Assembly (NCBI RefSeq): GCF_024868665.1
Contig: NC_079893.1
Span: 14,467,685-14,531,684 of the forward strand
From: Triplophysa rosa
Taxonomy: Eukaryota; Chordata; Actinopteri; Cypriniformes; Nemacheilidae
Length of the DNA stretch: 64,000 nucleotides
Direction: 5' to 3'
The translations under genes were made by a program, and so were the position numbers. Position 1 is the stretch's first letter. Every line of letters begins with the position of its first letter. The notes beneath the pieces were generated by a model that saw only the letters and a list, made by a program, of their open reading frames with translations, did no database searches and had not been told where the DNA came from. Shown here in pieces: positions 12,331 to 23,477 of this stretch.

Positions 12331-12448
12331 GCATCTTTTGCTCCGACAACTTAATTTCTGCAATTTTACGTGTCTAATACATGCATGGGCAACTTATAGC
12401 ACACCAAAGACACAGAAAACACATATTTGTGCCGTATGACCCCTTTAA

Positions 12449-13760
12449 GTAAGTGGAAAAATGTCTCTCTGCGTCATTTCCGTTCAATGAGCGGCAGAAG
12501 CAGCACATTCATAACCAAACATCAGCTTAAATTTACTTGTAAGTGAATGAATGAATGAATGATTACAAAACAGCGTTTACAAGCACAGTCTGTCATTGTT
12601 ACTGACTAGACATATGATTATAAACATTTGTCTGTAATTATTATTTTATATCTGACAACAGAAACATTAAATATGTAAACGACTTAAACTTTATTGGTCA
12701 TTCAATTGAGAGAGAAACACAGTAAGTTCAGAGAGTAAACGCATGTACATAGCGATGATGTCACAAACATGCTAATTAGCACGTAACATCACCTTGCACC
12801 ATAATGAAGGGTAAAAGCAGATTATGATGGGTTTTTTACGAGCCTAAAAGTCTAGCGCAACCTCTGGTGAATATGTTTGTGTTAATCAAAACAACAAGTT
12901 CCATTTAGAACAGATTATTAAGCTGTGGCATAGACTTAAATGAAGAAAATAAATACTTTAACTGGACCCTCTTTTTAGGTAAAATATTACCATCATTATC
13001 ATCATAAGAATTTGGCATATCTTAACTTTTCTTTTCTCAGTCCATGAGACATGGTCATGATAGCTGCTAAATCCTCGGGTAATGCGGGTAAATTTCCATG
13101 TAAGAAACAAGTTTCTCAGACATTATATAGTCATTTCTTCTTTCTTCTGCTAAAGAATGTCAGCAGACTCAATTTTAAGGTATGAACTAAGAATTAAGTG
13201 TAGTAATTGAAAGATGTGGTGACCAGGATGTGACGAGTCAATGATGATCTCACCTACTTGCTTCCTGGATCTTGATTCAGAGATCCAAGTGGGAGGCCAA
13301 CCAAAAAAAAATTGGATGATGGAAAAGTAGATAATGCACCGATGTTGGACATCTTGTAGCCACTGAACAGTATTAGATTGTTATGAATTAGACTGATGGA
13401 AATGATTGTAGATGAAACATAGGCAACAGATGTGACACTCAGAACCTACGAGCTGCGAAGGCTTTTGGAGAAAGTGAAAGCTTCTATCATACGTACATGT
13501 ATATATAACATGGAATTTTAAGAGCTATGAAATTTTGCAAACTTTAAAGCCCACATTGCAATTTTTAAACGGGTGCTTGATTCTCAGCTGGGACATTCTG
13601 GGCTCAGTTATTCCCGCGGCAGTACATTGTAGAAAGCCAACATGCTGTTGTTGTACATCATTGTACAAGTCCATCGCAAAAATAGTACTTTCTTTTGACA
13701 AAGGTGCAATCTTTGATATTTACACCCATCACTATGGTCGAGGTTGAGCTCACCTGCTGA
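12449..13760. other. Non-coding AT-rich DNA
   Basis: No gene or clear repeat boundary is visible. There is a short GAAT tandem run at 12543-12562. A CpG-poor AT-rich sequence follows, running into the degraded gag fragment. Confidence 0.5.
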
Positions 13761-13763
13761 TCT

Positions 13764-14480
13764 GCTAGTCTCCCTGACACAAAATGGGCGATCAGTTGAG
13801 GACTATGTGGAGGAGTTCCTTGAGCTCAACCAGCTGGTGCCCTGGAATGATGCCACTCTAAAGACCATCTTCTGAAATGGACTGGATGACCACCTTTTCC
13901 ATCAGGTACCTGCAAGTGCTACCACATATACCCTTGCTCGTTACATCGATAATGTGCTGTGGCTGATTGGCTCTTCATTTACTGTGGCTAAGTCTAATGA
14001 TGATACTGACATCATCTATCTCAAACACCCCAATCCACAACGGTCATCGCAAGGATTCCATTCCTGTCTCTGAACTCCTCCCTCATACATTTACACTCCT
14101 ACTGATGGCTTAAGAATCCATTCCAGTCCATGAATTCTTCCTATTACATGAGTCTGCCATGAGTCAACCCCAAAACTTGCTCCAGTCCTTGTTGCAGTTC
14201 CCAGACCAGTTTGCTCCAGAGTCTACTCTAACCCATTAGTCAACCCAAGAGCCCGCTCAAGCTCCAGAGTTCAGTCAAGAGTCCAATCCAGAGTTCAGTA
14301 AAAAGTCTACTCCAGAATTCAGTCAAGAGTCTGCTTCAGAATCCGCTCATCTCCCAGACCTCAGCCCGGTGCCAGCTCTCATCCCAGTGCTCAATCTGGT
14401 TTCCACTCTCTCATCCCAGAGCTCAGCACTATCTCCCTGAGCTACCTCCACCACTACAGCTCCCTAAACTACCTCCACCA
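13764..14480 (+). pseudogene. Degraded gag-like fragment of a gag-only LTR element
   Basis: From 13789 the + strand encodes a capsid-like stretch (RSVEDYVEEFLELNQLVPWN, then DDHLFHQVPASATT and GSSFTVAKSND) interrupted by TGA at 13873-13875. A Ser/Gln/Pro-rich section follows (about 14190-14400) with repeated units of the PEFSQES type, which also contains stops. The layout, a retroviral-like gag segment followed by short tandem repeats and no pol, matches the elements at 15926-18951 and 45786-47109. LTRs around it were not delimited. Confidence 0.6.
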
Positions 14481-14700
14481 CCAAGGCTCTGTGAGCTACC
14501 AGCACCTCATTGGTTCCTGGGTTGCTGGTACGATCCTGGAAACTTCCTGTCATGCCAGTATCCTACTGTATGTCATCTGCCTCAGTTCCAGGACGATTTC
14601 CTCTTTTATTTATATTATTTTTAGACTGCTTGATTTTATTTCCTTATTTACAGGAAAGTGGAATATAGACGGGTGAACAGATGTAATTTGTGGGTCAGAC

Positions 14701-15011
14701 TTAAGCCGCGGTCAGACTTGACTTTGAGCATGCAAAGATCGTTCGGATGGTTTTACAAAAATGGGCGGGTGCGATTCCTCCATTTTTTACATTTCTGTAC
14801 CGAGAGGTCACGCTGTGACGTTTTGATCTTCTATTGGTCTCACGCACTCACGTGACGCAAATTTGCAGGTCATAGTTCACCAAACGTGAACTTTGCTACG
14901 CAGCGAAATGCGAAATATCATTGGACAGGCTTGCGTTTCCGGTCTGTCGCATACGCATGCGTATGAATGGAAGTCAATGGAGAGAAAAGTCAAGTGTGAC
15001 CGCGGATTTAA
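14701..15011. mobile_element. MITE with CCGCGGTC inverted ends and TTAA flanks
   Basis: The left end GCCGCGGTCAGACTTGACTT (14705 on) is mirrored by AAGTCAAGTGTGACCGCGG (to 15005). TTAA lies outside each end (14701-14704 and 15008-15011). The element is about 300 bp with no coding capacity, and holds an internal palindrome ATACGCATGCGTAT at 14951-14964. TTAA flanks fit piggyBac or Kolobok-like mobilisation. Confidence 0.75.
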
Positions 15012-15925
15012 TCCTGCGCTACATCTCTGACTTTTTGGTCAACCTAAACATATATAGACTACTAAGCTTTATTACAAGATTGCATATTTAAATTAACACA
15101 GACAACGCTTTAGAAAAACAAACAAATGAAAACTATTTTGTCAGTACACAAGGGTCTTTTGGCGCAACATAATTACTGTCAGGTGCATTTAATGTTATAA
15201 TTTTATTTTCTCTTTCTTTTTTAACAATACAGTTTCTTGATTAAACATTTCAGCTTCACTGCCTTTTAATTAATTACTGAGGCAATTTTGAGGATAGCTG
15301 CTGTTCTAGTTAGTCTGAAACAGGCAATGATGGTCATAATTCTGTTACAGCTGTCACTGTGGCTTCTCCCTCAGGTGCAGTGATCTCTTTCTGAATTGCT
15401 AATGAAGCACATGTCAGTAGTGTGCAATATAAAGAAATTTTGCAAACAATTAGTTTACAGTATACATGACCGCTAAATATATTGTACAAATACCCATGGA
15501 ACAAAACAAGTGAATTCTAACTAATACCATAGCTGTTTGATAAAGTACTCTCCACCAACAGTAAATTAATAAATAAATTAAACTATTAGTAGTGTCATAG
15601 TTAACGGATACATGTTTTTATTATTTATTGCAGTTAACATATTTATTCAGTTTGACGTTATGAAGTTTATTAACTCAGATTTTTAAAAACTGATCAGAAT
15701 AATTATAGCTAATTTGATTAGAGCCTGTAGCACTTCTCAGTTAATGGAAATTCTTTATAGCAATTTTATTCATAAATACAATGTAAGGCACTTTTTGGTC
15801 CTTATAAAATTAAATGTAATTATTATTAAAGCAAACATGTTGCATTATCAGCTATGAATGTAAAGAAATGCAACTGCACATACGGTACCAGAGTAGGACA
15901 GCACACATCTTTAAGACAACAAGAT
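15012..15925. other. Non-coding AT-rich DNA
   Basis: I see no gene, defined repeat or strong structure. The sequence is A/T-rich with short simple runs. Confidence 0.5.
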
Positions 15926-16494
15926 TGTCAGGGTCCTGTCCTTCCTATTCGGAGTTTTCATGTCTTGTGGACAGGGTCGTGACAGTACCATGTCTTGTGT
16001 GTGTGTTTCGTCTAGTGTGGAGACACGTGGCGGTTTGTTTTGACATTTCGCCGCGTGTCCTCCTGTCTTTCGTTTAGCTCTGCCCCCTTGTTTCTCCGTT
16101 AGTCTCCCATCAGTGTTTGATCTCCCTCACCTGTCCCAATCATCTTCCCGCCAGTTCCCATTATTTTAAGTCTTGTCACCTGTCCTTCACCATCCCTGTC
16201 CTATTATCCTTCGTTAGTTTTCCACTTTATAAATCCTGTCTTTATTCCCAGTCCTTGTCGGTTCATTGTTGTATATAGTCTCGCCCTGCGTTATCCTCCC
16301 TGGTGTTTTGGATTACCCTGTTCCTATTTCCCGTGCCCTGTCATTGTGGACTTATTATTTGGTTTGTTCTCTTGTTTTGATTTATATCGTGTTTTCCCAT
16401 CGTGGGTTTTTGTTTCCCTCTTTTATTTAGAATAAATCTTTGTTTAACCCTTTCACTGCCTGCACTTGGGTTCTGTCTCCAGCTAACCGTGACA
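15926..16494 (+). repeat. 5' LTR of the gag-only element
   Basis: It begins TGTCAGGGTCCTG and ends AACCGTGACA, with TG...CA termini. It contains TTTATAAATCC (about 16225) and AATAAATC (16431) that could act as promoter and polyadenylation signals. The first 124 bp recur at 18828-18951 with few differences. Confidence 0.82.
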
Positions 16495-16542
16495 GAATGA
16501 ACCGACCAAAAAAGAACCCAGCAGGCTTGATGGAGTCGGACG

Positions 16543-17603
16543 TAGGGTTGGGAATCGAAAATCAATTCCAATTTGGAATCGGAATCGAAAGGCTAGGAAT
16601 CGGATCGGAATCGAAAGGAATAGGAATAGGATACTTGAGATTAAAATTTGAATTCCACTTATCAATTCCTGTGTGCATATTTTCTGAAAAGTACATGCGT
16701 TGCATGATCTGCTGATATCTCAATAAAAGCCCTTATGAAAATTATAATTTTTTTACTATAGTGAGCATAGTTTAGCTATAGAATTTGCATTAAAGCACAG
16801 GAATCACAAATTAACCATAGTTGCATTATAGTAACTGCAGTTTAACCATGATGTAGTTCAACTATGATAATACAAATTGTAATAAATCAGAAAAGGTGTG
16901 TTTCTATGTGCAAATATACACAAAACGGTGCTCATAAACAGTGTTGGGTAAGTTACTCTGAAAAAGTAATTAATTACTAGTTACTAATTACATGTTCGAT
17001 AATGTAATTAGATTACTGTACAAGTTACTCTCTTCAAAAAGTATTTAATTACTTAATACTAATTACTTTTTATATCCTACATCAACCTTGATTAGTTAAG
17101 TGATTCAAGGATAGGCATGAAACGGCTCTTTTAATTCAGTCAAATAAATACTATAAAACTACATAAAGTATTATTATTAATTACAAATGTGAGAATTATA
17201 CATTAAAGCACGGATTTTGAAGTTAGACTTTGAATTTTGATGTCAATTCCTATTCTGCACACACACATATTACACAAAGTATTTAGTTTAATTACATCAG
17301 AAGTAACTGTAATTAAATTACAGAAAAAATAAGAGTAATCCCTTACTTTACTTTTTCAAGGGAAAAGTAATTAAATTACAGTAACTAATTACTTAGTAAC
17401 TAGTTACACCCAACACTGCTCATAAATATATATATATATTTTGCAAACAAGTCAATAAGCAGGCTAAATGACCATACAGGTTGATATCTGAATGTTTTAC
17501 TTCAACTGTGGAATCGAAACTGGGAATCGATAAGAATCGAAATCGATAAGCAGAATCAGAATTGGAATCGGAATCGATAAAATTGAAACGATTCCCAACC
17601 CTA
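16543..17603. mobile_element. hAT-type DNA transposon with GTCGGACG duplication
   Basis: The terminal inverted repeats are TAGGGTTGGGAATCGAAAAT on the left and its inverse ending CGATTCCCAACCCTA on the right. The flanking octamer GTCGGACG stands at 16535-16542 and 17604-17611, an 8-bp duplication typical of hAT. Subterminal GAATCG-rich arrays (16550-16620 and 17512-17590) look like transposase-binding repeats. There is no transposase. It interrupts the gag-like frame and is itself interrupted by a second hAT MITE. Confidence 0.92.
16939..17418. mobile_element. hAT-type MITE with CTCATAAA duplication, nested
   Basis: The ends are CAGTGTTGGGTAAGTTACTC and the inverse GTTACACCCAACACTG. The octamer CTCATAAA flanks both sides (16931-16938 and 17419-17426). 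The element is 480 bp, with long subterminal inverted regions rich in AATTACTAGTTAC. It is non-coding and is the youngest layer of the stack at 15.9-19.0 kb. Confidence 0.92.
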
Positions 17604-18139
17604 GTCGGACGTGGCATTCAGGAGCCGCCAGGCTCACCTCTTGTTTGGCTTCCGTCAGAAGGGGACCCCCGTGAAAGACTTAGCCATGGACTTCCTGTCC
17701 ACCGCGCGCTACTCGGGGTTCACCGAGGCAGAATTAAAGGTAATCTTCAACAGCTGCCTCGATGAACCGTTCGAGCCAGCTGAGATGCGCCAGTTGAGAC
17801 CCCTGGGCTTCGTGGACCAGGTCCAGCTCGCGATGGATCATGAGGAGCCCAGGGGATCATCCATGGCGGAGCCTCTCACGGGGCTGGCGACAATCCCCGA
17901 AGACCGTACCCTGCGGATCGGGGTTTTGGGCGTCGCCACACCGTCCGCCTCACCCCCTGCAGCCTCACCTCCAGCCAGCCTCGGTGGCAAGAGGGGGAGG
18001 CGAGAGTTGTGGGGGTCCTCATCAGAGGCCTCCAACCCTGAGCCAGCCATGCCCTTCACCTCCTTCCTCCAGCCGACCACCAGACGGGTGGCTCGGCTAA
18101 AAAAGAAGAGGCAACGGAGGGAGGCACGGAACCCAACCC

Positions 18140-18400
18140 AGCCGGTTATCCAGCCGGCGATGCAGCCGGTTATCCAGCCGGCGATGGAGCCGGCGATCCA
18201 GTCCGGTGCTTCATCCAGCAGTCCAGCCAGTGCAGCTGGTGTCCTGTCCTGTCCAGCCGGCCTTCCAGCCGGCGTCCTGTCCTGTCCAGCTGGCCCTCCA
18301 GCCGGCGTCCAGTCGAGTCCAGCCGGCCTTCCAGCCGGCACCTAGCCTTTGTCAGCCGGCCTTCCAGCCGGCGTCCAACCCTGTCCAGCCATTATTGTCC
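18140..18400 (+). repeat. GC-rich tandem repeats (CCAGCCGGC units)
   Basis: Two adjoining tandem blocks are present. In 18150-18200 a unit with CAGCCGGTTATCCAGCCGGC recurs, and in 18258-18380 a unit of roughly 36-39 bp with CCAGCCGGCGTCC recurs about four times. They encode the repetitive tail of the gag-like protein and share the string AGCCGGCGTCCAGTC with the repeats at 46386-46540. Confidence 0.75.
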
Positions 18401-18699
18401 CAGCCTTCCCCTGCCATGTCTGTCCCTTCCCGTCCTGCCCCTCCCAAGTCCCCGCCCTAGGAAACACACCCATGTCCCTCCTAGGTCCCCACTCCCTGTC
18501 CCACCCCAGTTTAGTGTTCCCAGTTTTTTTCAGCCCATTCCCCCCTCCCTTCCCGTTAATGTTTTTCTTATTGTCTAACCCCAACCCCTTCGTTGTTCTG
18601 TCGGCCCTGCCCCTAGTATGTTCTGTTTTGTCTGTGTGGTGTCTTTCTTCGTTCCTGTCTGTTTTGTCCCGCTGAATGTTTTCCCCTTGGGCCGTTCGT

Positions 18700-18800
18700 T
18701 GATTGTTTTGCTTGTAGTCAATGTGTCTCATGTACAGCTGCTTTGTAACAATGAAAATTGTAAAAGCGCTATATAAATAAAGTTGAGTTGAGTTGAGTTC
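18700..18800 (+). mobile_element. 3' tail of a LINE-like element
   Basis: The end AAAGCGCTATATAAATAAAG is followed by GTTGA/GAGTT units (about 18780-18799). This is the 3'-tail type also seen inverted at 11087-11130 and, weakly, at 56012-56062. It lies in the 3' interior of the gag-only LTR element. GTTCG on either side may be a target duplication. Confidence 0.55.
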
Positions 18801-18827
18801 GGGGTTCGGCCCTTGGAGCGGGGGTAC

Positions 18828-18951
18828 TGTCAGGGTCCTGTCCTTCCTATTCGGAGTTTTCGTGTCTTGTGGACAGGGTCGTGACAGTACCATTTCTTGT
18901 GTGTGTGTTTCGTCTTGTGTGGAGACACGTGGCGGTTTGTTTTGACATTTC
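18828..18951 (+). repeat. Truncated 3' LTR of the gag-only element
   Basis: This segment repeats the first 124 bases of the LTR at 15926 with a handful of substitutions and stops abruptly at 18951. Confidence 0.85.
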
Positions 18952-21900
18952 CAAACGACTTTATGAACGATTTACACAAAAAATCGTTCTGCTCATGTTT
19001 CATGAATGAGACCCATTGTGTTCTTTTCTTAAAAAGCACATGGATATGTTAACAGGTAACTACAAAATAGATACATTTTGAATATTTTAGTTCATCACCA
19101 AAGTATTCAGGCAAGCTAATGGCTTGTGTATGTAATTTTTAATAGGCTATGTAAAAACAATGTAATAGTAATTCAATATAAATTAAAATTATTGTTTCTA
19201 TCACTTGGAATTGGGTCACTCTGATCTATGTTTAGTTGATGGAAATCTATGTGGGTGTGAAGTTTACTGACTTAAGCAAAATCAAAACGATTTATTACAA
19301 GCGAAGGCTTTATTTCCACTTCAAGGGAAGGTTTGATGCTGAAACCTGACATCAGCAGTCCCTGCCCTCAGAACTTCTGTCTGTGGCTGTGTCTGGTTGT
19401 ATTATCTTGAAAGATCAGGGACAAAAACATTCAATATTGGTTCTCTCTCAACATCCAGCTAGCTGTCTCTTTACAAAGACATCATCTTGACTTGCCTTCA
19501 TTTGGAACCTCGTACTGATAACCAGAATAACACCCCATCTACACCGCACACAACCGGCGCGGATGTGGCGCGACAAAAGACAATAGAGCCCATTATAATT
19601 CTAAATTTGGCCACACTGGATGTGGCATGATGCGACGCGTCAAAGGTCGCTCACAGTTTCCAAAATGTGTCTGCTACTCTTGACCACTGTAAGTGGCAGA
19701 TGTGGCTCAAATCATTCATGCTATACCAAGGAGTCAATGCAATAATATTAAAAAATAATTAGCCTATGGATGTACAAATTATCTAAGCAATATAAACACT
19801 GGAAAATCCTAATCTATCAATCCATAGCAGTTATAACTTCTGTTAAATTGTTAGTTAATTAAAACACAAGACATTTTGAGTCCTTAAGCTGTAAATATGA
19901 GTGTATATCCAACATTTTGAAGTGCTTTATTCAGTCAACATTCTGAATGTTCACTCACATGCAAGCCATGCTAAAAGCGCATGCTTGGGCTTTTATGTTC
20001 TAATGCCTGTTTCTGATATTTTGTGGACATGAGTAATTAATTTAGTCCCTTTTTTGGAGTAATTCCAAAGAGCCCAATTAACATGGCTAATGTTGCTGCA
20101 TCGTGTAAAAAACATTGGTTTTTAATACCAGGAGAATAGTTAAATGACTTCCCTTCATTATTCAAATGTCTATGCAAACTCGCCACATGGGGATGGCACA
20201 GACAAGATAGTCATGCAAAAAACATGAATGGTGAAAACAAAAACAACACTAGATTTCCAAACACCACTCATCTTCTCCATCATTTCCTATGCAATAATAT
20301 ACTACAATCCTTTTAATCATTAGCCTGTTTTAATGATTTTGTCTTGATGTTTAATTTAGTGTTTCAAATTGTCTTACAGTAGATATTGCATATCTTGCTA
20401 CAGTATGTGAGCTAAACCTGTCACAGCCCTATCTTGCAAATAAATAAACTGCACAGTTGCTTACAGTTACATAATTAGATCAAATGTGTAAAACTAATGT
20501 GTTAGAAATACTGGAAAGAAAACATTGATATAAAAAACAACTAGTGAGAGAACTTGATGCCAATGCGATAGTGTTGAGGAAAACTGTATTGTTTATTTTC
20601 ACAGGATTTAAAGAAACTGTGTTGTGTACTTTAGTAGGGTTTTAGTTTAACATTTTAAAAGCAGTAAAAGCAGAATTTGGCTGTGCTATCCACTTCATAT
20701 TGCCCTACAAAGTAAATATTCCAAAGAGGTAACACATGTTGAGGTATGCTCAAAATTCAGCACATGCTGAGTTCCTAGATTTGAGGTACACCCACGGCGT
20801 CGAAAGAATGCGACCTTCCCAGATCATTGCATCTGATGGAAACCTTCTAACAAAGAAAATTTCATCAGCCAAGATCTTAAAAGTTGAATTAAATACATGA
20901 ATTAGGAAAAAGTGTGCTCGCCGATGACTGCTTGTGGCAATTTGCGCGTGTGTGTAACAAGAACAAGAGAATGCGAATGCACTACGGCGTGTTTGTGCAC
21001 ACAGGAGAAAAGAAGTTTGTTTTGTTTTTCCCTTACCTCAGCACATCTGAGAGAGGTTTTTGGAACTGTGGAGCCCTGTCAAAACAAATGGCTAGAGAGG
21101 GACAGGGGCCCGAGAAAGAAGGAGCCACTGAGAAGGCAGCTGGAAACTTAGAGCATGTGGTTTCCCCCTAACTACAGCTGCATTCACATGTGCCTGACTT
21201 ACTTTCTTTTTCTCTTTCTCAGTATTTCTGACTTTTTTTCCTGTTCTCTCGCTTGCTCTCACAGGAGACAGTCACAGCTGGTTGTACTTACAACCTTCTG
21301 TGGTAACGTGTGTTTCATTAGTCTTGGACGTGTGTTTTGCACCAGTTGTAGTCGTGTTATTGTTAGGATGTGGTAAAATTATAAATATGGGATGCAGACT
21401 TGGGGAGAGGTGGAGCGAGGATGGAGGTTGGAGTTGATGCTTGGGGGAGGTAGGGAGGGGGGATATGTGACTCGTTAACTCTGGGCCACTGCTTGTTTCT
21501 CAAGACTGTGTAGCAATAAAAGGTCTGCCACAATTTGTAGTGCTAATGACTTAATACTGCGCAGCCTGGAAGACGTACAAACATCCGTCAATAGTTTTAT
21601 AATTGTATTGGCCCATCTTAGTCAAATGAAATGGACCATTGTAGGTTCCAGGGAGTGGGGTGGTAATTTTGTTGGGTCGATAGCAGGATGGCAATCAAAT
21701 CCCTGGCAAACATTCCCTGTTGCATACTTGCAAAACAGACCTCCCCATAGCTTGAAGTACTGTTCCATTGACATTGGAAAGTGTTTTTTACATTACAAAC
21801 AAGCTCCTATTCTGCGAATCCATTTTTTGGAAGGTAATCTGCATTATTTTCATTACTGTAGCTGGTAGATGTACTGTCACATACATTGGTTGTAAAGTGT

Positions 21901-22037
21901 GGTCCCCTTGCAGAGATTGACTTGTGACTTGCAGATGATCTTCTCTCCTCTTCATCTCCTCTCTATCTGTGAACTTTGTCTGGTCTGATAAAGGGAGCAT
22001 GATGGACTTTCATTGAGTCTCCCTCCCTCTGCATTAA
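18952..22037. other. Non-coding DNA
   Basis: No gene is recognisable. A GC-rich patch at about 19545-19665 (repeated GCGCGG/GATGTGGC words) may be a repeat remnant. Reading frames near 20912-21376 have no domain I recognise and no splice context that would join them to bnc2. Confidence 0.45.
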
Positions 22038-22047
22038 TACACACACA

Positions 22048-22134
<87 letters not shown>
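22038..22134. repeat. (ACGC)n/(AC)n microsatellite
   Basis: ACAC is followed by about 12 ACGC units and then a long AC run. The alternation of purines and pyrimidines can favour Z-DNA. The frames reading across it (Cys/Val or His/Thr repeats) are artefacts. Confidence 0.97.
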
Positions 22135-22136
<2 letters not shown>

Positions 22137-22398
22137 TCCAGTATATATCCAGATTGTTAGAGGCCGGTGGAGTGGGAGGGACAGTCTCACAGTTGTCACT
22201 GTGGTCATGTAGGAGTGCAAGTAAGCACAGGATGAGTCTTACTATCTAGTCTGTCTGTACTTGAGTATTTTCGTTCTGTTTCTGTAGCAGTCCGATGCAC
22301 TTAATGCTAATGAAGAATACAATTTTGAAGAAACAATATCTTTATCAGAGGGCCAGCTGTTACAGTCAGAAGTTGGCATTGAATCATGCAGACCCAGG

Positions 22399-22521
22399 TA
22401 ACACGCACACGCGCACACACCACAACACACACACACACACACACACAGACACAAACACACACACACACACACACACACGACGAACACACACACACTCAAC
22501 ACACACACACGCACACACACA

Positions 22522-22553
<32 letters not shown>
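22399..22553. repeat. Interrupted (AC)n/(ACGC)n microsatellite
   Basis: AC repeats are broken by short interruptions (for example ACGACGAAC near 22478-22486) and end in an ACGC block. It is separated by about 265 bp from the preceding microsatellite. Confidence 0.95.
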
Positions 22554-23400
22554 CTGACCGTTACAGAATATGTTCAAGCAGTGTTGACTTGGGTTAATGT
22601 TTGTATATTTGCTCTTTTCAAATGAATTAAACAGATTTAATCATTTGTTTAGCACAAAATGCTGTTTATAGTGAGTTTGTATGGAGAAGAGAAGATTGGG
22701 CTAAATTCTAAAAGACCCAGAGGTCTCGTCTGTGTGTCCACACATCCTCTCCTGTCCTGTCTAGTCAACGTGTAGCTGTCCTCTCCTTCTGGGGTCAGCT
22801 TGGGTGCAGAATGCTTGTGCTCTGACTAATGCTACTACTGTAGTAGTGTGAGGAGATCCACAGCTACTCACAGAAAACATTAAACTGTTGCTTTGGTCTT
22901 TGTCGGTTGTGTGTTTAATCAAATTTTGATTTTTTTGTATGCAAGACTGACCAGTTTATTCCAGTCTTGGTTGCTATCCCACACAGTTCTTTATAGGGTA
23001 ATCAGAGCAGGTGGCTGGGAGTGAATCTTTATCAGCAAAGAACTGATAAGAGTCAGAAGGACTTGAAAATTCACATACTGAGTGTTACAAACCTTTATTG
23101 GATTTATGCAAGTTTAAATGTTTACAGACAACGATGCAGTAAAAAACTGAAATGTTTTTAAAAGGTTTCATGTACACACAACACTACTCTCCTGCGCACA
23201 TACGCATATCTAGGTTTAACCAGAAAGTGCTTTTTGAATAGACTACCCTTTGTTGGTGTGTGTTTAGAATTTGTTTAGAATGTAAATAATGTGTTTAGTT
23301 GTGCATTATATCTACTTTTTTTGCTGGAGAAATGTTAATAGGTGTGTTGAGTAGCAGTCCTGTAGGTCACCATTATTGTTTAGGGTATACTTGGGCATGC
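22554..23400. other. Non-coding DNA, repeat-like at its right end
   Basis: I see no gene. The part from about 23140 to 23400 shares words with 45600-45780 (AAATGTTAATA.GT.TGTTG.GTAGC) and may belong to the same dispersed DNA transposon family. Confidence 0.4.
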
Positions 23401-23477
23401 CTATAGACAGTTTCATGCCTATAAACGGTTTGCCTGGCCTGAAGTTAACTTCCGGTCTGTGTTTGGTTATCCGTCTG

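Larger units (their letters stand above)
2969..12448. mobile_element. TTAA-flanked non-autonomous DNA transposon, split by later insertions
   Basis: The left end reads TTAA (2969-2972) followed by AGGGGTCAAATGACACGGC. The right end is its approximate inverse, GCCGTATGACCCCT, followed by TTAA (12445-12448). The remaining body (2973-3077, 10784-11084, about 12330-12444) resembles a high-copy fish DNA transposon I recall, with the same end sequences and an internal block around 10830-10990. No transposase is visible. TTAA duplications fit the piggyBac or Kolobok superfamilies; I cannot choose between them. The BEL/Pao element and a LINE-like fragment interrupt it, so it is the oldest layer of this stack. 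Confidence 0.7.
16498..18345 (+). pseudogene. Gag-like frame with tandem-repeat C-terminus, split by a hAT element
   Basis: A start codon lies at 16498 just inside the LTR. After 45 bases coding MNRPKKNPAGLMESD the frame is cut by the hAT element at 16543. It resumes at 17612 with a gag-like section (KGTPVKDLAMDFLSTARYSG, …EAELKVIF…, to about 17860). Then come a Pro/Ala/Ser-rich stretch, a basic patch (LKKKRQRRE, about 18096-18122) and imperfect tandem repeats (18140-18345) with recurring QPVIQPAM and SCPAGLPAGVL units. The frame ends at 18345. The role is presumably particle formation for element RNA, inferred from position only. Confidence 0.65.
15926..18951 (+). mobile_element. Gag-only (non-autonomous) LTR retrotransposon, interrupted and 3'-truncated
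   Basis: A 5' LTR (15926-16494), an interior with a gag-like frame ending in tandem repeats, a purine-rich tract (about 18815-18824) and the first 124 bp of a 3' LTR (18828-18951) form one element. The 3' LTR matches the 5' LTR until 18951, where unrelated DNA begins, so the end was deleted. No protease, reverse transcriptase or integrase is present; it would depend on another element's enzymes. A hAT element (16543-17603) and a LINE tail (about 18700-18800) have inserted into it. A target duplication cannot be tested because the right end is missing. Confidence 0.82.

Noticed and set aside
2380..12860. A further, still larger transposon enclosing the 2969-12448 stack
   Set aside because: The CpG-rich flanks (2380-2960 and 12460-12860) look repeat-like, but I could not find inverted ends or a duplication.
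18140..18400. CRISPR-like array
   Set aside because: The repeats are contiguous coding-type tandem units without unique spacers of regular length, in a eukaryotic LTR element. The same holds for 46165-46540.
18342..18893. 183-codon minus-strand frame
   Set aside because: It runs antisense across the 3' part of the gag-only LTR element and into its LTR, with no domain.
22013..22625. Cys/Val-rich and His/Thr-rich reading frames
   Set aside because: They are translations of the AC/ACGC microsatellites on both strands.
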